Assembly (NCBI GenBank): GCA_020809705.1
Contig: CP085836.1
Coordinates: 620,001 to 684,000 of the forward strand
From: Calonectria ilicicola
Lineage: Eukaryota > Ascomycota > Sordariomycetes > Hypocreales > Nectriaceae
DNA length: 64,000 bases
Reading direction: 5' to 3'
The notes under the pieces are model-generated. The model was not told where the DNA came from, searched no databases, and saw only the letters and a list, made by a program, of their open reading frames with translations. This document shows, piece after piece, positions 32,999 to 47,338 of this stretch. Position 1 is the stretch's first letter. Each line of letters opens with the position of its first letter. The position numbers were made by a program, and so were the translations under genes.

Positions 32999-33304
32999 TT
33001 ACTTATACACAAGTCTAGCTATCCAGTAAGGTCAATACACCAAATAAGGCTTGTAAATACAAACCCAAAACAAGAAAGTTACCAAACGTCGTGATAACCT
33101 AGAAATGTCATCTCCAATACCTTGATAGAAAAGTCTAATAGAGCCCAGTATTAAAATGCGTTCCCTGCCCCAGCTCAAGCCGTCCAATTCGGCCTATCTT
33201 TCCAAATCTTTCTTAACTGCCCCATCGAAAAAAAAATGAGCTACACTTGTACCATTATTAACTTTGGAGAGCCTCGAATCTATCAATATTAAAGACATAC
33301 CGAG
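32999..33304 (-). mobile_element. R1 SINE-like element with 19-bp duplication
   Basis: A 306-bp unit flanked by the perfect repeat agctagtattaatttcttt (32,980-32,998 and 33,305-33,323). Uninterrupted hAT relics have a single version of this target (near 53,035). Read in reverse it ends tataagtaa, like other R1 copies. Its far end differs from theirs, as with 5' truncation or a different head. RIP damage is light. Confidence 0.75.
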
Positions 33305-36300
33305 AGCTAGTATTAATTTCTTTAAATCTTATTCCTTAGTTTTTAATATTTAGACTACTAATAATTAAGATGCTTTTTTAGGTATTATATTAGCTTATAT
33401 TTTTAAAAGTTTTAAATTAAAATATAAGTTAATAGGTAATTATTATTTTTAATTAATTTACTATTCTATTTTAATTTAAATATACTAATATATATATTTT
33501 TTAGGTTTTAATAAATTAACTGAAAGTTATACTAGAATTTATATATATAAAGAATTTTTTAATTCTTTAATTATATATCTTAATTTAACTTTAAAAAATA
33601 TTTTTAAGTAAGTTTTTTTAATTTATTTAAATATATATATTTATTTAAAATTAAAATATAACTAATTTATTTATTATAGTATTACTAGAGATAATATAAC
33701 TAAGAATAATTTATTTATAACTACATTTAAAGCTATTTATAAAAGTAACTTCAATAGAAACTGTATAAATAATATTCATTATATTAGTCATATTTTAAAT
33801 ATAATAGTTTAAAATATATTAAAAGAATTTATTTCTTCTAATTTTTAGAAATTAAATTATCTAATTATATAAATTTAATTTTTATAGAAAATTCTAAATT
33901 AAAAGAAATAAAAGAAATTAATATTAATAGTAAGTTTTTTTTAAAGAAGGATTATATTAATATATATTTTATTAATTTCTTTTTATATCTTATAAGTCAA
34001 GTAAGACATTTAACTAGAATTACTAAATATACCTAAGAAGGAAAAAAAACCATTAAAAGAAAGAATAGAAAAATATAAAAAAGGACTTTTTAATTCTTTT
34101 TTTAATAAAAAAACCATTTCTTTAAGCAAGTTTTTTATATTATATATATTTTATATATTAAAAAAAGCTAATTAAAATAAAGATTTTATTAAATAAAATT
34201 TAACTTATAATATAATTAATATAGCTCTTTTATTAAAAAATTCTATTAATTATATTATAAAAAATAGCTTTAATAACAATTTAAAAAAGCTAGTTTTTTC
34301 TAATATAAATTAAATAGCTTTAAAAGATTTAAAGATTATTTTTAAAGTCTTTTTAAAACTTTCTATTAAATTACAAGGGCAAGTTTATATAACTTTACCT
34401 AAAGGCTTATTATATATATATTAAATATATAAAAAGTTAGATATTTTAAAAGAAGAATTTTCAGAAAAATTTAAAAAACCTAATTTAGTAAGTTTTCTTT
34501 CCAAAAAAGTCTATTTATTAAGATTTTAATTATTAATTATATAATATAGGATTTTTATAAAATCTATTATAATACTATAATAAAAGGCTTAAAAAATTAG
34601 AAAAGTATTTCCCTAGAAAGTTAGACTTTATAAGTATAAGGAAATATCAGCCTTTTATTTTAACTATTATATTAAACCTTAAATTTAAATTAATTTATTT
34701 TTAGGAGAATGGATTGTTATATTACTATTTAAATATAAATAAGGATGTTTTCAATTTATTTAAAACTGAATTTAATTGGTTAGTTATTTATATATATTAT
34801 TTTTATTATAAAAAGACTAACTTAAAATAGAATAAAATTAGAAAGAAATTAAGAAAATTCTAATTCTAATTTATATTTTAATGAATTAAATGAGGATATT
34901 TATAATGAAAATCCTTTTAATTTAAGGTCTAGTTTAAATTTTGAAAAAGGATTATATATAGGAAATTCAAGCCTTTAAGAAGAATATACTAAATATTTAA
35001 ATAAAAAACCATTAAACTTAAAGATTAAAAATTAACTCTCTCTATTTTATTTTATTTTATTTTATATTAATTATATATTTTCTTTTAAATTAATATATTT
35101 AAATATTAGGAAACTAATTACCTTAAATTTCCTATTTTAACTATTTTAGCTAGATATTATTTAGCTATTCTTACTACTTTTACTACTATAAAAACTATTT
35201 TTTCTATAGGAAATAATATCATTTCTAAAAATAGAAACAGGCTTTTTAAAGAAATAGTTAAGCAGTTAATTTTATTAAAAAGCTGGGATTATAATAATAT
35301 AAATAGTTTAAATTTTAAATTATTTACTAAAAATGAATTAGAGTAAATAAATTATATAGTTTTTTTTAAATTATATTATTATATTTATTTTATATTATTT
35401 TTATAATTTTTAAATTAAATTATTATAATTATTTTAAATTAAAATATTATGTTTATTTTAATTTAATTTTAGTATTTCTGAAATTAAAATATATAAATTA
35501 TATATATTTTAAATTAATTTTAATATTTTTTAAATTAAATTATTATATATATTTTAGATTATTTTTAATTTATTTTTAAAATAAATTATTTAAGGAATTT
35601 TTAATTATATTATTATATATATATTTATATTATTTTGAATTTATTTTTAAAAAGCTTATATTATATTATTTAATTATATTTTATTATTTAATATTTATAT
35701 TAATTTTATTTATATAAATTATATAAATTTTATAATATTATTTTATTTATGTTTAATTTATTTTTAAATAAATAAATCATATTACAATATATTATATTAT
35801 CTTATATTTAAATATATTTTATTAAAGTAATTTTAATTAATAATTTATTTATTTTTTATTTATTAAATTTAAATATAATAAAAATTTTTAATTAAATTTA
35901 AATATAATATATTTTTTAATTAAATAATTTATGATTTAATTTATAATTAATATTTAAAATTATAATTAATAATTAATAACTAAGTTAATAATTAATAACT
36001 AAATTAGTAACTAATAACTAAATTAGTAACTAAAACTAAACTGAAAACTAAATTAGTTTTAGTTAGTTTTTTAACTAAAAAATTAGTTTTAGTTATATAA
36101 TTAACTAAACTAATTTAGTCTTAGTTAACTAAAAACTAAAGATTTTAGTTTTTAGTTACTAATTTAGTAACTAAATTATATTCTTAAATAAAACTTACAT
36201 AAATAAAAAAGAGAATATTATTAAAAGAAAAATATAAAAAAAATAAATCTTTTAAATTCTTTTTAATAAAAAAGGGTTTTTTTAAATAACTTTTTATATT

Positions 36301-36929
36301 ATATATATTTATATATTAAATAAAAGAATTAATTAAAATAAATAACCTTATTAAATAAAATTTTACTTATAATATAATTAATATAACCTTTTTATAAAAA
36401 TTCTATTAATTATCTTATTTTATTTTTACTTATATATAAGTTAAATTATTTAATAATAACTTATAAAATATTTTATCAAATTAAAAAAAAGGATTATATT
36501 TTTAATAATCCTTTTTATATATTTATTAATATATATTAATGAATATTTAATTAAAATTAAAAACTTTTAAATTAAAAGCTTTTTATAATTTTAAAAATAA
36601 ATTAAAAAAAATAAAAAGTTTAAAATAAAATTTTATATTTTTATATAGAATTTTATTTAAATTTTAAAAAATATCTTTAAATACTCTTTTTATTTTTTAT
36701 TTAATTTAAAATATAATAAATTTATTTATTATATTTATATTTAAGATTATATAATTAATAATACCTTTCTTTTTAATTTTATAAAGATTAAATTATTTAA
36801 TTATATTAATCTAATTTTAATAAAGAACTTTAATATAAATAAAACTAAAAAATGTCTTTTTAATTAAGAATTTATATTACAATATATTTATTTTAATTAT
36901 TTTAACTTATTCTTAAAAAGATAGTAAAG

Positions 36930-38300
36930 TATATATAAAAAACAGGGAAAACTATTAAAAGAAGATATAAAAATATAAAAAAAGGATTTTTTAATTCTTC
37001 TTTTAATAAAAGGATCATTTTATTAAATAAACTTTTTATTCTAGTAAATTATAGGTTTAACTAAAGGGAGCTTTAAAGCTTATTAAGAATAAGCTAAATG
37101 CGAACTTTAAGGTTAACCTTTGAGAAAGATAATATAAAAGTATAATAAGTTTAAATTTAAAAAGCTAAATTTAATAAAGGAGAGCTTTAAGCCTTTTAAT
37201 ATTTATATATTTTATATATTATAGAAAGGCTAATTTAAATAAATAGTTTTATTAAATAGAATTTAATTTATAATATAATTAATATAGCTCTTGTAATAAT
37301 TACAAAAGTAAGGTTATATAACTTTATTTAAAGGTCTTATATATATTTAATTACTTATTTAATAAGAGAATATTAAATAATCTTAAAAAGGGTTTTTAGA
37401 AAAATCTAAAAGATTTTGTTAAGTAAATTATACTTTAAATTAAAATTAGAATTTAAAAATAATTTAATTTATTAATATTAAGAGAGAATTATAATAAAAT
37501 TTAATTTATTAATATTAAGATAGAATTATAATAAAATTTATTATAATTATATTATTATAAAAAGTCTAAGAGAATTAGAAAAATACATTTTTAAAAAGTT
37601 AAAGCTTTTTAACTTTAAGAAATTATAAGCTCCTCTTTTTAACTATTTTATTAAACTTTACATTTATATTAATTTATTTTTAAAGAAAATGAATTATTAT
37701 ATTATTTTTTAAATATAATTAAAAATATTCTCTATATTTAAAACTAAGTTTAATTAGTTACTATATCTATTTGTAATTTTTTAAAAATTAATTTAAAATA
37801 GAATTAAATTAGAAAAATATCTAAATATAATTTATTCTTTAATAAATTAAATAAGGATATTTATAATAAAAATTCATTTAGTTTAAAGGTTATTTTTTAT
37901 TTTAAAGAATAATATATATTTTATTATTTATATTTAAATAAATACCCTTAAATTTAAAAATAGGAAATTGATCTCTTTATATATTTTATATCTTTTAATT
38001 ATATATTAATCTCTTTCTTTTATATTAAAATAATTAAATATTAAGAATGTAATTATATTAAATTTCTTATTATAATTATTTTAGTTAGGTATTATTTAAG
38101 TATTTATATTATCTTTATTATTATAGAAAATCTTTTTTTTATAAGAAATAATATTATTTTTAAATATAAAAATAAACTTTTAAAAAAAGAATTTAAATTT
38201 TAAATTTTATTTGAAAGATAAACTTATAATAATAATATTAATAATTTAAATATTAAATTATATAACAAAAATAAATTAAAATAAATAATATATATAATTT
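36930..38300 (+). pseudogene. hAT transposase relic, 3' half
   Basis: Aligns with the second half of the 31-36 kb relic, including the dimerisation region at about 38,040-38,290 (ttagttaggtattattt, then tttataagaaataatatta). It is more decayed, with no readable frame. The 36,190-36,930 stretch holds only fragments of the same family. Confidence 0.6.
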
Positions 38301-38383
38301 CTTTGTATTTTATTATTTTATTATTTTATCCTTTAAAAAGTATAAAGATTATTAATAAAAAGATTTTAACGGAATAATAAAGT

Positions 38384-38416
38384 ATATTATATTATATTAT
38401 ATTATATTATATTATA
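38384..38416. repeat. 5-bp tandem repeat
   Basis: About 6-7 copies of attat. Confidence 0.8.
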
Positions 38417-38799
38417 TAAATTTTAATTAAATAAGTACTTTTTAAATATTTATTAAAGAACTTTTAGTAAGTTAAATAAAGTATATATTATCTTTATATA
38501 TAATAGAGATATAATTTAGTTATTAATTATTAATTTAGTTACTAATTTATAATTTAATTATAAATTATTAAATTAAAAATATTTTATATTTAAATTTATG
38601 AAATAAATAATAAGTTAATTAATTCTTAAAATTATTTTAATAAATCTTATTAAAATATAAAGTAATATAAAGTATAATTATATAATTGATTTATAAAATA
38701 ATTTAAAATAGATATAATATTATAATTTAAAAAAAGCTTTATAATATATTTACTTTTATTTATTTTTAATAAATAATTTAAAATTTAAATTATTTAAAT

Positions 38800-39300
38800 T
38801 ATTATAATCCTAGCTTTTTAATAAAACTAATTACTTAATTAATTCTTTTAAAAGCTTATTTTTATTTTAAAAAATAATATTATTTCCTATATAAGAAATC
38901 CCTTTTATAATTATAAAAGTAGTAGAAATAGTTAAATAATATTTAGCTAAAATAGTTAAAATAGGAAATTTAAGGTAATTAGTTTCTTAATATTTAAGTA
39001 TGTTAAGATTTAAAAAAAAAGATTGATATATAATTAAAATAAAATAAAAACAAAATAATAAAAAAGTAAAAAGAAATAATTTCTAACCTTTAAATTTAAT
39101 AGGTTTTTATTTAAGTATATATTATATTTATTCTTATTTAAAATCTAAATTTTCTATATATAATTCTTTTTTAAATTTAAGAATAAATCTTAAATTAAAA
39201 GAACTTTTATTATAAATATTCTAATTTAATTTCTTAAAAAATTATAACTTAGAATATTAAAATCTCTACTATCAAAAGGTAAATCTTTATAAAAGGTATA
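38800..39300 (-). pseudogene. hAT transposase relic, dimerisation region
   Basis: Reverse complement of the hAT C-terminal region (agaaataatattatttcc, ttagctaaaatagttaaaatagg, aaggtaattagtttc). No readable frame. Confidence 0.6.
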
Positions 39301-39341
39301 AAGAAGTTTTAGTTAGTATTAGTAAGGTAAGCTTTAATTAG

Positions 39342-42300
39342 GGATGTAATTTAATTAACTAAAACTAAACTATAAACTAAAGCTTTTAGTTTTTAGTAAC
39401 TAATTTAATAACTAAGTTACATTTTCCACATAACTTAAATAAAAATTATACTATTTATTATAAATTAATTAAAACTCATACTAGTATATTATAAATTAAG
39501 AATTTAACTACTTTTATATAGTGATTTTTCTTCTCTTTAATTTTATATTTTCTTTTTCTAATATTAATCTTTTTATATATATTAAAATCCTTTATATATT
39601 TAAAAATATATATTTTTATATTCTTTAAAAAGAGCTTCTCCTAATTATAATAAAATTCAAAATAGTTTTTAAAAAAAATAATCTTTTTAAAATTAATATA
39701 GTTACTTCTCTTTCTATTATTAAAAATTATTTTATATTAACTACCTTTATTATATCTAATGTCTCTGATTTAGTTTATAATAAAACTAATTTTAAATTAA
39801 AAGAAATTAATAAGTTTAAAATATATATTATTAGAGAAAGCTTATTTATTAGGTTTCTATTACCTATTACTTTTTTTGAAGATAAATAAAAGTTTCTTAT
39901 ACTAAGTATATATATATTTTTTTCCTTTATTAATTATATAAAATTATATATTAACTTTTTATTAGTTGTAATTATTATATTATAACTAATGTAAAGAGGT
40001 TTTAAGAATTTAATTTAGTTAAGTATTATAAAACTAAATATTTTAAAATTGTTTTTAATAAAAATCCTGAAAAAATAAAAAAAGAAGTAAGTTTATTATT
40101 TTTTTAATTAGATTTTTAAAATAATTCTTTTATAGAAATTAATACTCTTAATATTAAGAAGGATCTTTTTAATTTCATTAAAAAATCTAAAGAAATGAAA
40201 AATAATTCTAAAGAAAAAAGGCTTTAAATAAGATTTTATATTCTCATAAAAAATAATTTATCTTTTAAACTTTTAAATTTTACATTCTTTTTATATTTAT
40301 TATTTTATTATAATAACTAAGTTCTTTTTTACTTTATTTATTATATTTAGTTTTCTAAAATAAGCATATAATTAATTTCTTTATAAGAATTCACCTCTTA
40401 TATATAAGTGGAAAATAAAGGACATTTTGGATGAAAATAATAAAAATAGCTTAATTAAGTTAAATTTTAATTTAATAGCTAATGTTAACTTCTTAGAATC
40501 TTTTTTCTTAGCTTTTAATATTTAAACTACTAATAATTAAATAGTTTATTTAAGTATTATATTAGCTTATATTTTTGAAAATCTGTTATCGAAATTCAAG
40601 TTAATAAGTATTTATTTTATTTTTTTCTTTATCTTATTTTCTATCATAGTTTAATTATACTAATATATATTTTTAAGTTTTAATAAATTAACTAAACGTT
40701 ATATTAAACTTTATATTTATAAAGGAACCTTTTTATCTTTTAATTATATATTCTAGTTTAATATTAAAAAATATCTTTAAGCTAGTATTTTATTTTATTT
40801 AAATTTATATATATATATATATTATTTATTTATTAAAACATATATATACTATTTATTTATTTACATTATTACTAAAGATAATATAAGTAATAATAATTAA
40901 TATATAAATACATTTAAAACTGTTTATAAAAATAACTTTAATATACGTTTTATAAATAATATTAACTATATTTTAAATATAATAGTTTAAAATTTATTAA
41001 AAGAATTTATTTCTTTTAATTTTATAAAGATTGAAATATTTAATTATATAAATTTCATTTTTATAGAAAATTTTAAATTAAAAGAAATAGAAGAAATAAA
41101 TATTAATAGTAAGTCTTTTATTAAAAAGTCTATATTAAATTATTATATTAATATTAAGTCTGTTTAAGTCTTATTAGCTAATTAAGAAAATCAGCTAGTA
41201 TAATTAAATATATATAAAAAGGAAAAAACCTATTAAAAGAAAGAATAAAAAATACAATAAAGAAGGATTTTTTAATTTTTCTTTTAATAAAAAAATTATT
41301 CTTTTAAGTAACCTTTTTATATGAGATATATTTTATATATTAAAAAAAGTTAATTTAAAGAAATAATTCTATTAAATAAAATTCCACTGATAATATAATT
41401 AATATAACTCTTTTATTAAAAAGCCTATTAATTATATTATAAAAAATACCTTTAATAATAATTTAGAAAAACTAAATATAAATTAGCTAGCTTTAAAAAA
41501 ATTAGAGATTATTTTTAAAGATTCTTTAAAACCTTCTATTAAATTATAAGGCTAAGTTTATATAACTTTACTTAAAAGCTTATTATATATTAATTAAATA
41601 TATAAAAAATTATAGCTTTTAAAAGAGAACCTTTTAAAAAAAATGTAAAAAACCTAATTTAATAAGTATTTTATTTTATTTCATTTTCCTCCTAATTATA
41701 AAGTTTTAAGTTATTAATTATTTTATATAGAATCCTTATAAAATCTATTATAACTTTATTATAAAAGGCTTAAAAACTTTACAAAGATATTTTTCTAAAA
41801 GGCTAGACCTTTTAGCTATTAAAAATTATAAGCGCTTTAGTTTAACTATTATTTTAAATCCTAGATTTAAACTAACTTACTTTTAAGAAAATAGATTATT
41901 GTATTATTATTTAAACATAAATAAAGATGTTTTATATTTATTTAAAACTTTATTTAATTAGTTAGCTTTATATATATTTATTGTAATTATAAAAAGAAGG
42001 CTAATTTAAAATACAATAAAAGCAAAGAAATATTTAGAAAATTGTAATTTAAATCTATCTTTTAATAAATTAAATAGGATTATTTTTAATAATAAAAAAG
42101 AAGTTATATTAGTTTTAAAAAAACTATCTTTGTTAAAATTATGTTTAAATTTATTATAGTTAGAAGAAGTTATATTTTCAGAATATAAAAATATAGATTC
42201 TTAAATATATAAAAGACTTTAATATATATAAAAAAAGATAATATTAAAAAAAGAAAAAAGAAATTAAGAAAAAGAAGGATTATTATATAGAAATATTTAA

Positions 42301-42915
42301 CTTTTTAATTTATAATATTATAGTATAATATTTAATTAATTTATAATAAATAGTATGATTATTATTTAAGTTATATTATATAATATGATTTTTATTTAGA
42401 CTATTTTAAGAATATAACTAGATATAAGTAATTTTTTATTTAAGCTATTTTAAGAAAATAACTAAATATAAGCAATTCTTTTTATTAAAATCAGTTTACA
42501 AAAATAATCAAATATAAGTAACTTTTCTATTTAAATTATTTAAAGAAAATAACTAAATATAAGTAATTTCTTTATTTAAATTATTTTAAAAAAAATTAAA
42601 TTTAAAGATTTCTTATTTAAATTATTTTAAACAAATTATTAAATATAACATTTTAAATAATCTCTCCTTTTTTTATTTATATTAATTGTTATTACTTATT
42701 TTAATTATTATTTTAAATATATATTATTTTTAATATTTATTATTTTTATTTATATTATTAGTTATAATTTTTAATATTCATTATTTATTTTAATTATTAT
42801 AATTATTAATTTAATTTATAAATTAATTATATAATAATTTTATTTAATTAATTAATTATTATAGTTTTAGTTAACTAATTAACTAACTATATTATAGTTT
42901 TAATTAACTAAATTA
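39342..42915 (+). pseudogene. hAT relic with inverted 5' end attached
   Basis: From 39,342 (agggatgtaatttaattaac) the order follows the hAT 5' half and core to about 42,080. From about 42,110 the sequence switches to the reverse complement of the hAT 5' region, ending at 42,915 in a matching inverted terminal motif. Either two elements lie tail to tail or this is a rearranged composite. All frames are broken. Confidence 0.55.
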
Positions 42916-43413
42916 TATTCTTATATATATATATATATTTTTTATTTCTAGTTATATTATATAGCTCTTTTTATACCTCTAATAATTACTTAATTTAAAC
43001 TATTTTATATTATAATTTTTAATTTAATTATAAGTAGAATATATATATATATATATATAATTAAAATTATTTATAAATAGTAAATTAATTATTAAATTAA
43101 TAACTTATCTTTTAATCTCTCTTAAAATTATTTATAACCTTTACTTTTTTTAAAATCCTATTTAGCTAAGTATTATATATATTATAAAAAATATCTTTTA
43201 TAAAGATTTTTCTTTTTTATTTAGAATTTTAATTTTAAACCTAGTATTATTTTATATTTTTATTATTTTTATAAAATATTTAATTTTATTTATTCATAAA
43301 AATTTCATTAATAATATTAAAATTATTTTTAATAAATATTTATTTTCTATTTCTTTATTATTTTAAAAAGTTTAATAGTTTAATAAATTATTTACTTAAT
43401 TAAAAGGGGTTTT

Positions 43414-43762
43414 CTACACCAAGGAAAATTAGTATTAAAGTGATATATTATAAAATATATTAAATTCCTATCCTAATAAAACATACAAGACTTTTATCCC
43501 AGTGTTCCTCCCAAACTCCGCAATAAACTTAGCCCTCTAACCAATCTAGATTTTTAGATGGGTTAAATCAGATGCCTTGAGCTAGGGCAGGGAACGCATT
43601 TTAATACTGGGCTCTATTAGACTTTTCTATCAAGGTATTAGAGATGACATTTCTAGATTATCACGACGTTTGGTAACTTTCTTGTTTTAGGTTTGTATTT
43701 GCAAGCTTCATTTGGTATATTAACCTTGCTAGATAACTAGACTTGTGTATAAGTAAAAAGAG
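43414..43762 (+). mobile_element. R1 SINE-like element, well preserved full copy
   Basis: A 349-bp unit starting ctacaccaagg and ending gtataagtaaaaagag, flanked by 16-bp repeats aattaaaaggggtttt (43,398-43,413) and aattagaaggggtttt (43,763-43,778) with one G/A difference. The 3' end is A-rich. The 5' region reads tagtattaaagtg. It has no coding capacity. Many decayed relatives occur in the window. Long target duplications, small size and a purine-rich tail fit a SINE or LINE-derived retroposon. Confidence 0.75.
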
Positions 43763-43901
43763 AATTAGAAGGGGTTTTAAAGTTATAATAGTAATAAATA
43801 TAATAAAGTTTAATTTATAATCTACTTAACTAAGATATAATTAATTTATAATAAGGTAAAGAATTTAATATTTTCTAAACATTTAATATTTTATATATAA
43901 T

Positions 43902-44673
43902 CAGGGTTGTGATTTTAGTTAGTACTTTTTAGTAATTAGTCTGACTAAATTAGTATTACTAACTAATTACTAACTAATTACTAAAAACATTAGTTTTAGT
44001 CAAGGTAATTACTAACTAATTTTTTTTAGTAATTAGTTAGTAATTACTAAAAATATTTTAGTTAGTAATTAGTTAGTAAATATTGGAATTAGTTAGTTAG
44101 TAATTACTAATTACTAATTACTAAAAGTATTATAAAAATTATAAAAATTATAAAAGAATTATAAAAAAATAATTTTAATTTATTATAAAAAGATATTATA
44201 TTTTAATATTAATATATTATAATTTAAATTTAAAATAAATTTAATATTTAATTTATAATTATAAAAAAATTAAAATTAAAAGAAAGTAATATATAATTAA
44301 ATTATAATTATTTTTTATTATTTTAATATATTTTCTTTATATTTTAATATTATATTTAAAAGGCTTTTTTATATATTTTAAAAAGTAATATAAAAAAAGC
44401 TATTTTAATATTTTAATATTATATTTTAATATATATTTTAATATATTATATATATAAATTTATTTATATTTTAATTAGATATTTTATTATATATTTTTTA
44501 TAAGCTTTTATAAAATTAGTTAGTTAATAATTAGTTAATAACTAACTAAAAAAATTAACTAATTACTAACTAATTACTAAAATAAATTAGTTAGTTTTAG
44601 TCAAGGCATTTACTAACTAATTACTAAAAAAATTAGTTAGTAAATTAACTAACTAACTAAAATCACAACCCTG
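43902..44673. mobile_element. hAT-type MITE
   Basis: A 772-bp non-coding element with terminal inverted repeats CAGGGTTGTGATTTTAGTTA and a perfect 8-bp duplication tatataat (43,894-43,901 and 44,674-44,681). CAGGG ends with 8-bp duplications are typical of hAT. The interior is repetitive, with many ttagttagtaattac words. Confidence 0.85.
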
Positions 44674-46257
44674 TATATAATATATAATATAATTATTTAT
44701 AATAATTATTATTAATTTATTTTTTAATATTTAAATAATTTTATTTTTAGAAAATATAATATTTAAACATTATTTTAAAAGATAATAAATAATAATACTA
44801 ATAAAAAATATATATTAACATTATATTATATATGACATAAAATTAATTATTCTTTAAATAAATAAATTATAATTAAATAAAGTTATTATATTTACTAACA
44901 TTATAATTAAGAACGTACTAATTATATCTTATTAAATATTTAATTAAACTATTATTTGTATTTTCTATTTTACAGCCTTTTTTACTCTTTTTTATTTCTT
45001 TTCCCTTTATTATTAGATACTTTTAACTACTTTATTTCATATATAAATCTATTTATAATTTATATTATTTATCTCTTTTAATTAAAAGTCCTTTTTTTTA
45101 TTTATAAAGTTTATTTAAAAAAAGTTTATATTTTTAAAAAATAAAATATATTTTAATTTAATTATTTATATTATTTTATTTTAACTTTTAAAAGGTATTT
45201 TTATATTAAATTAGATTTCTTTATTTTAAATTAATTAATTAATATATTTAGTTATAAAGTTAAATTTTAAACGATTATTATTAGTATAAATAATATATTA
45301 CTTTATAATAAATATTCTTATTATATATATATATTTAAAAGTATGTTTTTAAAGGTTTTCTTTAATATATAGAGTTTTTAGTTATTAAGGTTTTTATTTT
45401 ATTTTATTTCCAGCTTTAAAGTTAGAATAAGAATAATATTATTAATTAATTTAAAAATTTATAATAAGATATATTTTTAGATTATATAATTTATTAATAA
45501 AGAAAATAATTATACAAAGAATATATTTTTTAATTTTATTCTAATAATTATAATTATTATAAAATTATAATTATAAAAATACTTTAATCTTTTCATTTAA
45601 TAAAATATTATAATAAATATTACTTAAAAATAAAATTAATCTATATAATAAAATTTATAAATATAAATTTAAAATAAAAGAATTACTAAATATTATAATA
45701 ATTTAAAAATAATATTTAATAAAAAGAATTTAATAAAGTTTAACATTAAAATCTATTCTTTATTTTAACTTAAAAATTTTATTTTAATTATTTTATTAAA
45801 GAGATAACTTATATTTATATTATTATTAAATTTAATTAATTTAAAAAATACAAAACCTATTTAATTAATTATATTTATATATTAATAATAATATAAATTA
45901 TATTATTACTTTAATATAATAAATTATCTTTTTTTTATTAATAAATAATAGTTTATTAATAATATTAAATTTTAGAATTTTTAGTATTAACTTTTAATAT
46001 TTTATATACATTTTATTATATATATTTTAAATTAATTATTAAAATAATAATCTTTACTAATTATTAATTAAAGCTTTTTTAAATAAATTGATAATAAAAT
46101 AAAATATAAATATATAATTATATAATAAAAGAATTAAAATCTAAATTTCTTTTTAAAATAATAATAAATAGTTTAGTAAATTACTTGTAATTATAGTTTA
46201 TGTTAATAATATTAATTAAGGATATATATAAATTATAAGATTAACTAAATACATTAT

Positions 46258-46370
46258 TTTTATATAATTATTTTCTTTTCTAAGAAAAAGAAAATACTAA
46301 TAAGATTGTAAGATTTAAAATTATACCTTATAATAAATTTTTAAATTAATTAGTATAATTAAAATTAAAT
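46258..46370 (+). repeat. RIP-decayed leader of the orphan-gene unit, second relic
   Basis: Aligns with the 49.9 and 21.1 kb leaders through tatataattattttctt, the hairpin, aatactaataag and the agtataatt segment. Differences are mainly transitions. Confidence 0.55.
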
Positions 46371-47259
46371 ATATTATTTTAATCTTTATTTAAATTTAAA
46401 TAAAATATAAAATATTAGTTAAAATATAGATATTTATTATCAATATATAAAAATATAATTTTATTACTAATTTAGTTATTAAGTATTAATTTTATTTAAA
46501 AATATTAAATTAAAAATATATTATATTAATAATAAATAAATTAATTATTAAAATTATTTTAATAAATAAATAAATATTATAATACTAATAATTATTATTA
46601 AATACTAATTATAAAAAAAAGCAATTATAATTACTTAAATAAGTTAGTATTATTTAACTTCTCTCTTTTCTTAACCTTTATTTATTTTATATATACATAA
46701 TATTATACCTTTTATATTCTCTCTTAGTTTCTATTTAATTTATATTTTTATAAACAAATCTAACTTCTTTTAAATCTTAATTATTTAATTCTTATATTAA
46801 TTATTATAAATATTTATCATAAAGCTCTTTTTATAAAAGCTATTTTTTTTAAATATAAACTTATTATACTTTTATATTATCTTTTTAAAAATTTAGTTTT
46901 TCTTTTAATAGGTTTTAATTATTTATATTATAATTATTAATATAAATATAAAATAATTAAAGTTTGAGTATTATAAGCTTTTTCTTTCATAAATTATAAA
47001 ATTAAAATTATTATTAATATTTAATTTATTTTTAATAAGTTTTATTTAATATTTAAGATATAATATAAAGAATAATTATTTATATAATTTTTAATAAATA
47101 AATAATTTTAGTTATAAAAAAATAATATTTAAATAATATTATATTAAAAATAATTAAAAATATATATTAAATTTTATAGTATTAATAAAAGAAACTATTT
47201 TAAGTATACCTATTTAAATCCTTATAAAAATAACCTTATTATAAGTTAATTATATATTA

Positions 47260-47338
47260 ATTAAATAAATTATATATTAATTAAATAAATTATATATTAA
47301 TTAAGTAAATTATATATTAATTAAGTGGATTATATAAT
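47260..47338. repeat. 20-bp tandem repeat, 4 copies
   Basis: Repetition of taattaaataaattatatat with a few substitutions. Confidence 0.75.

Larger units (their letters stand above)
31150..36190 (+). pseudogene. hAT transposase relic, best preserved copy
   Basis: Broken translation shows hAT landmarks in order. A core segment at about 33,680-33,850 reads TRDNITKNN...FKAIYKSNF...ISHILNIIV. An IKLQGQVYITLPKGL segment lies near 34,370-34,410. The C-terminal dimerisation domain at 35,120-35,345 has KFPILTILARYYLAIL, TIFSIGNNIISKNRNRL and QLILLKSWDY. Many in-frame stops are Q-to-stop or W-to-stop types. The outer ends carry loosely matching inverted repeats (aaggatgtgattttag and its counterpart at 36,175-36,190). 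R2 and R1 elements sit inside. Limits are approximate. Confidence 0.75.
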
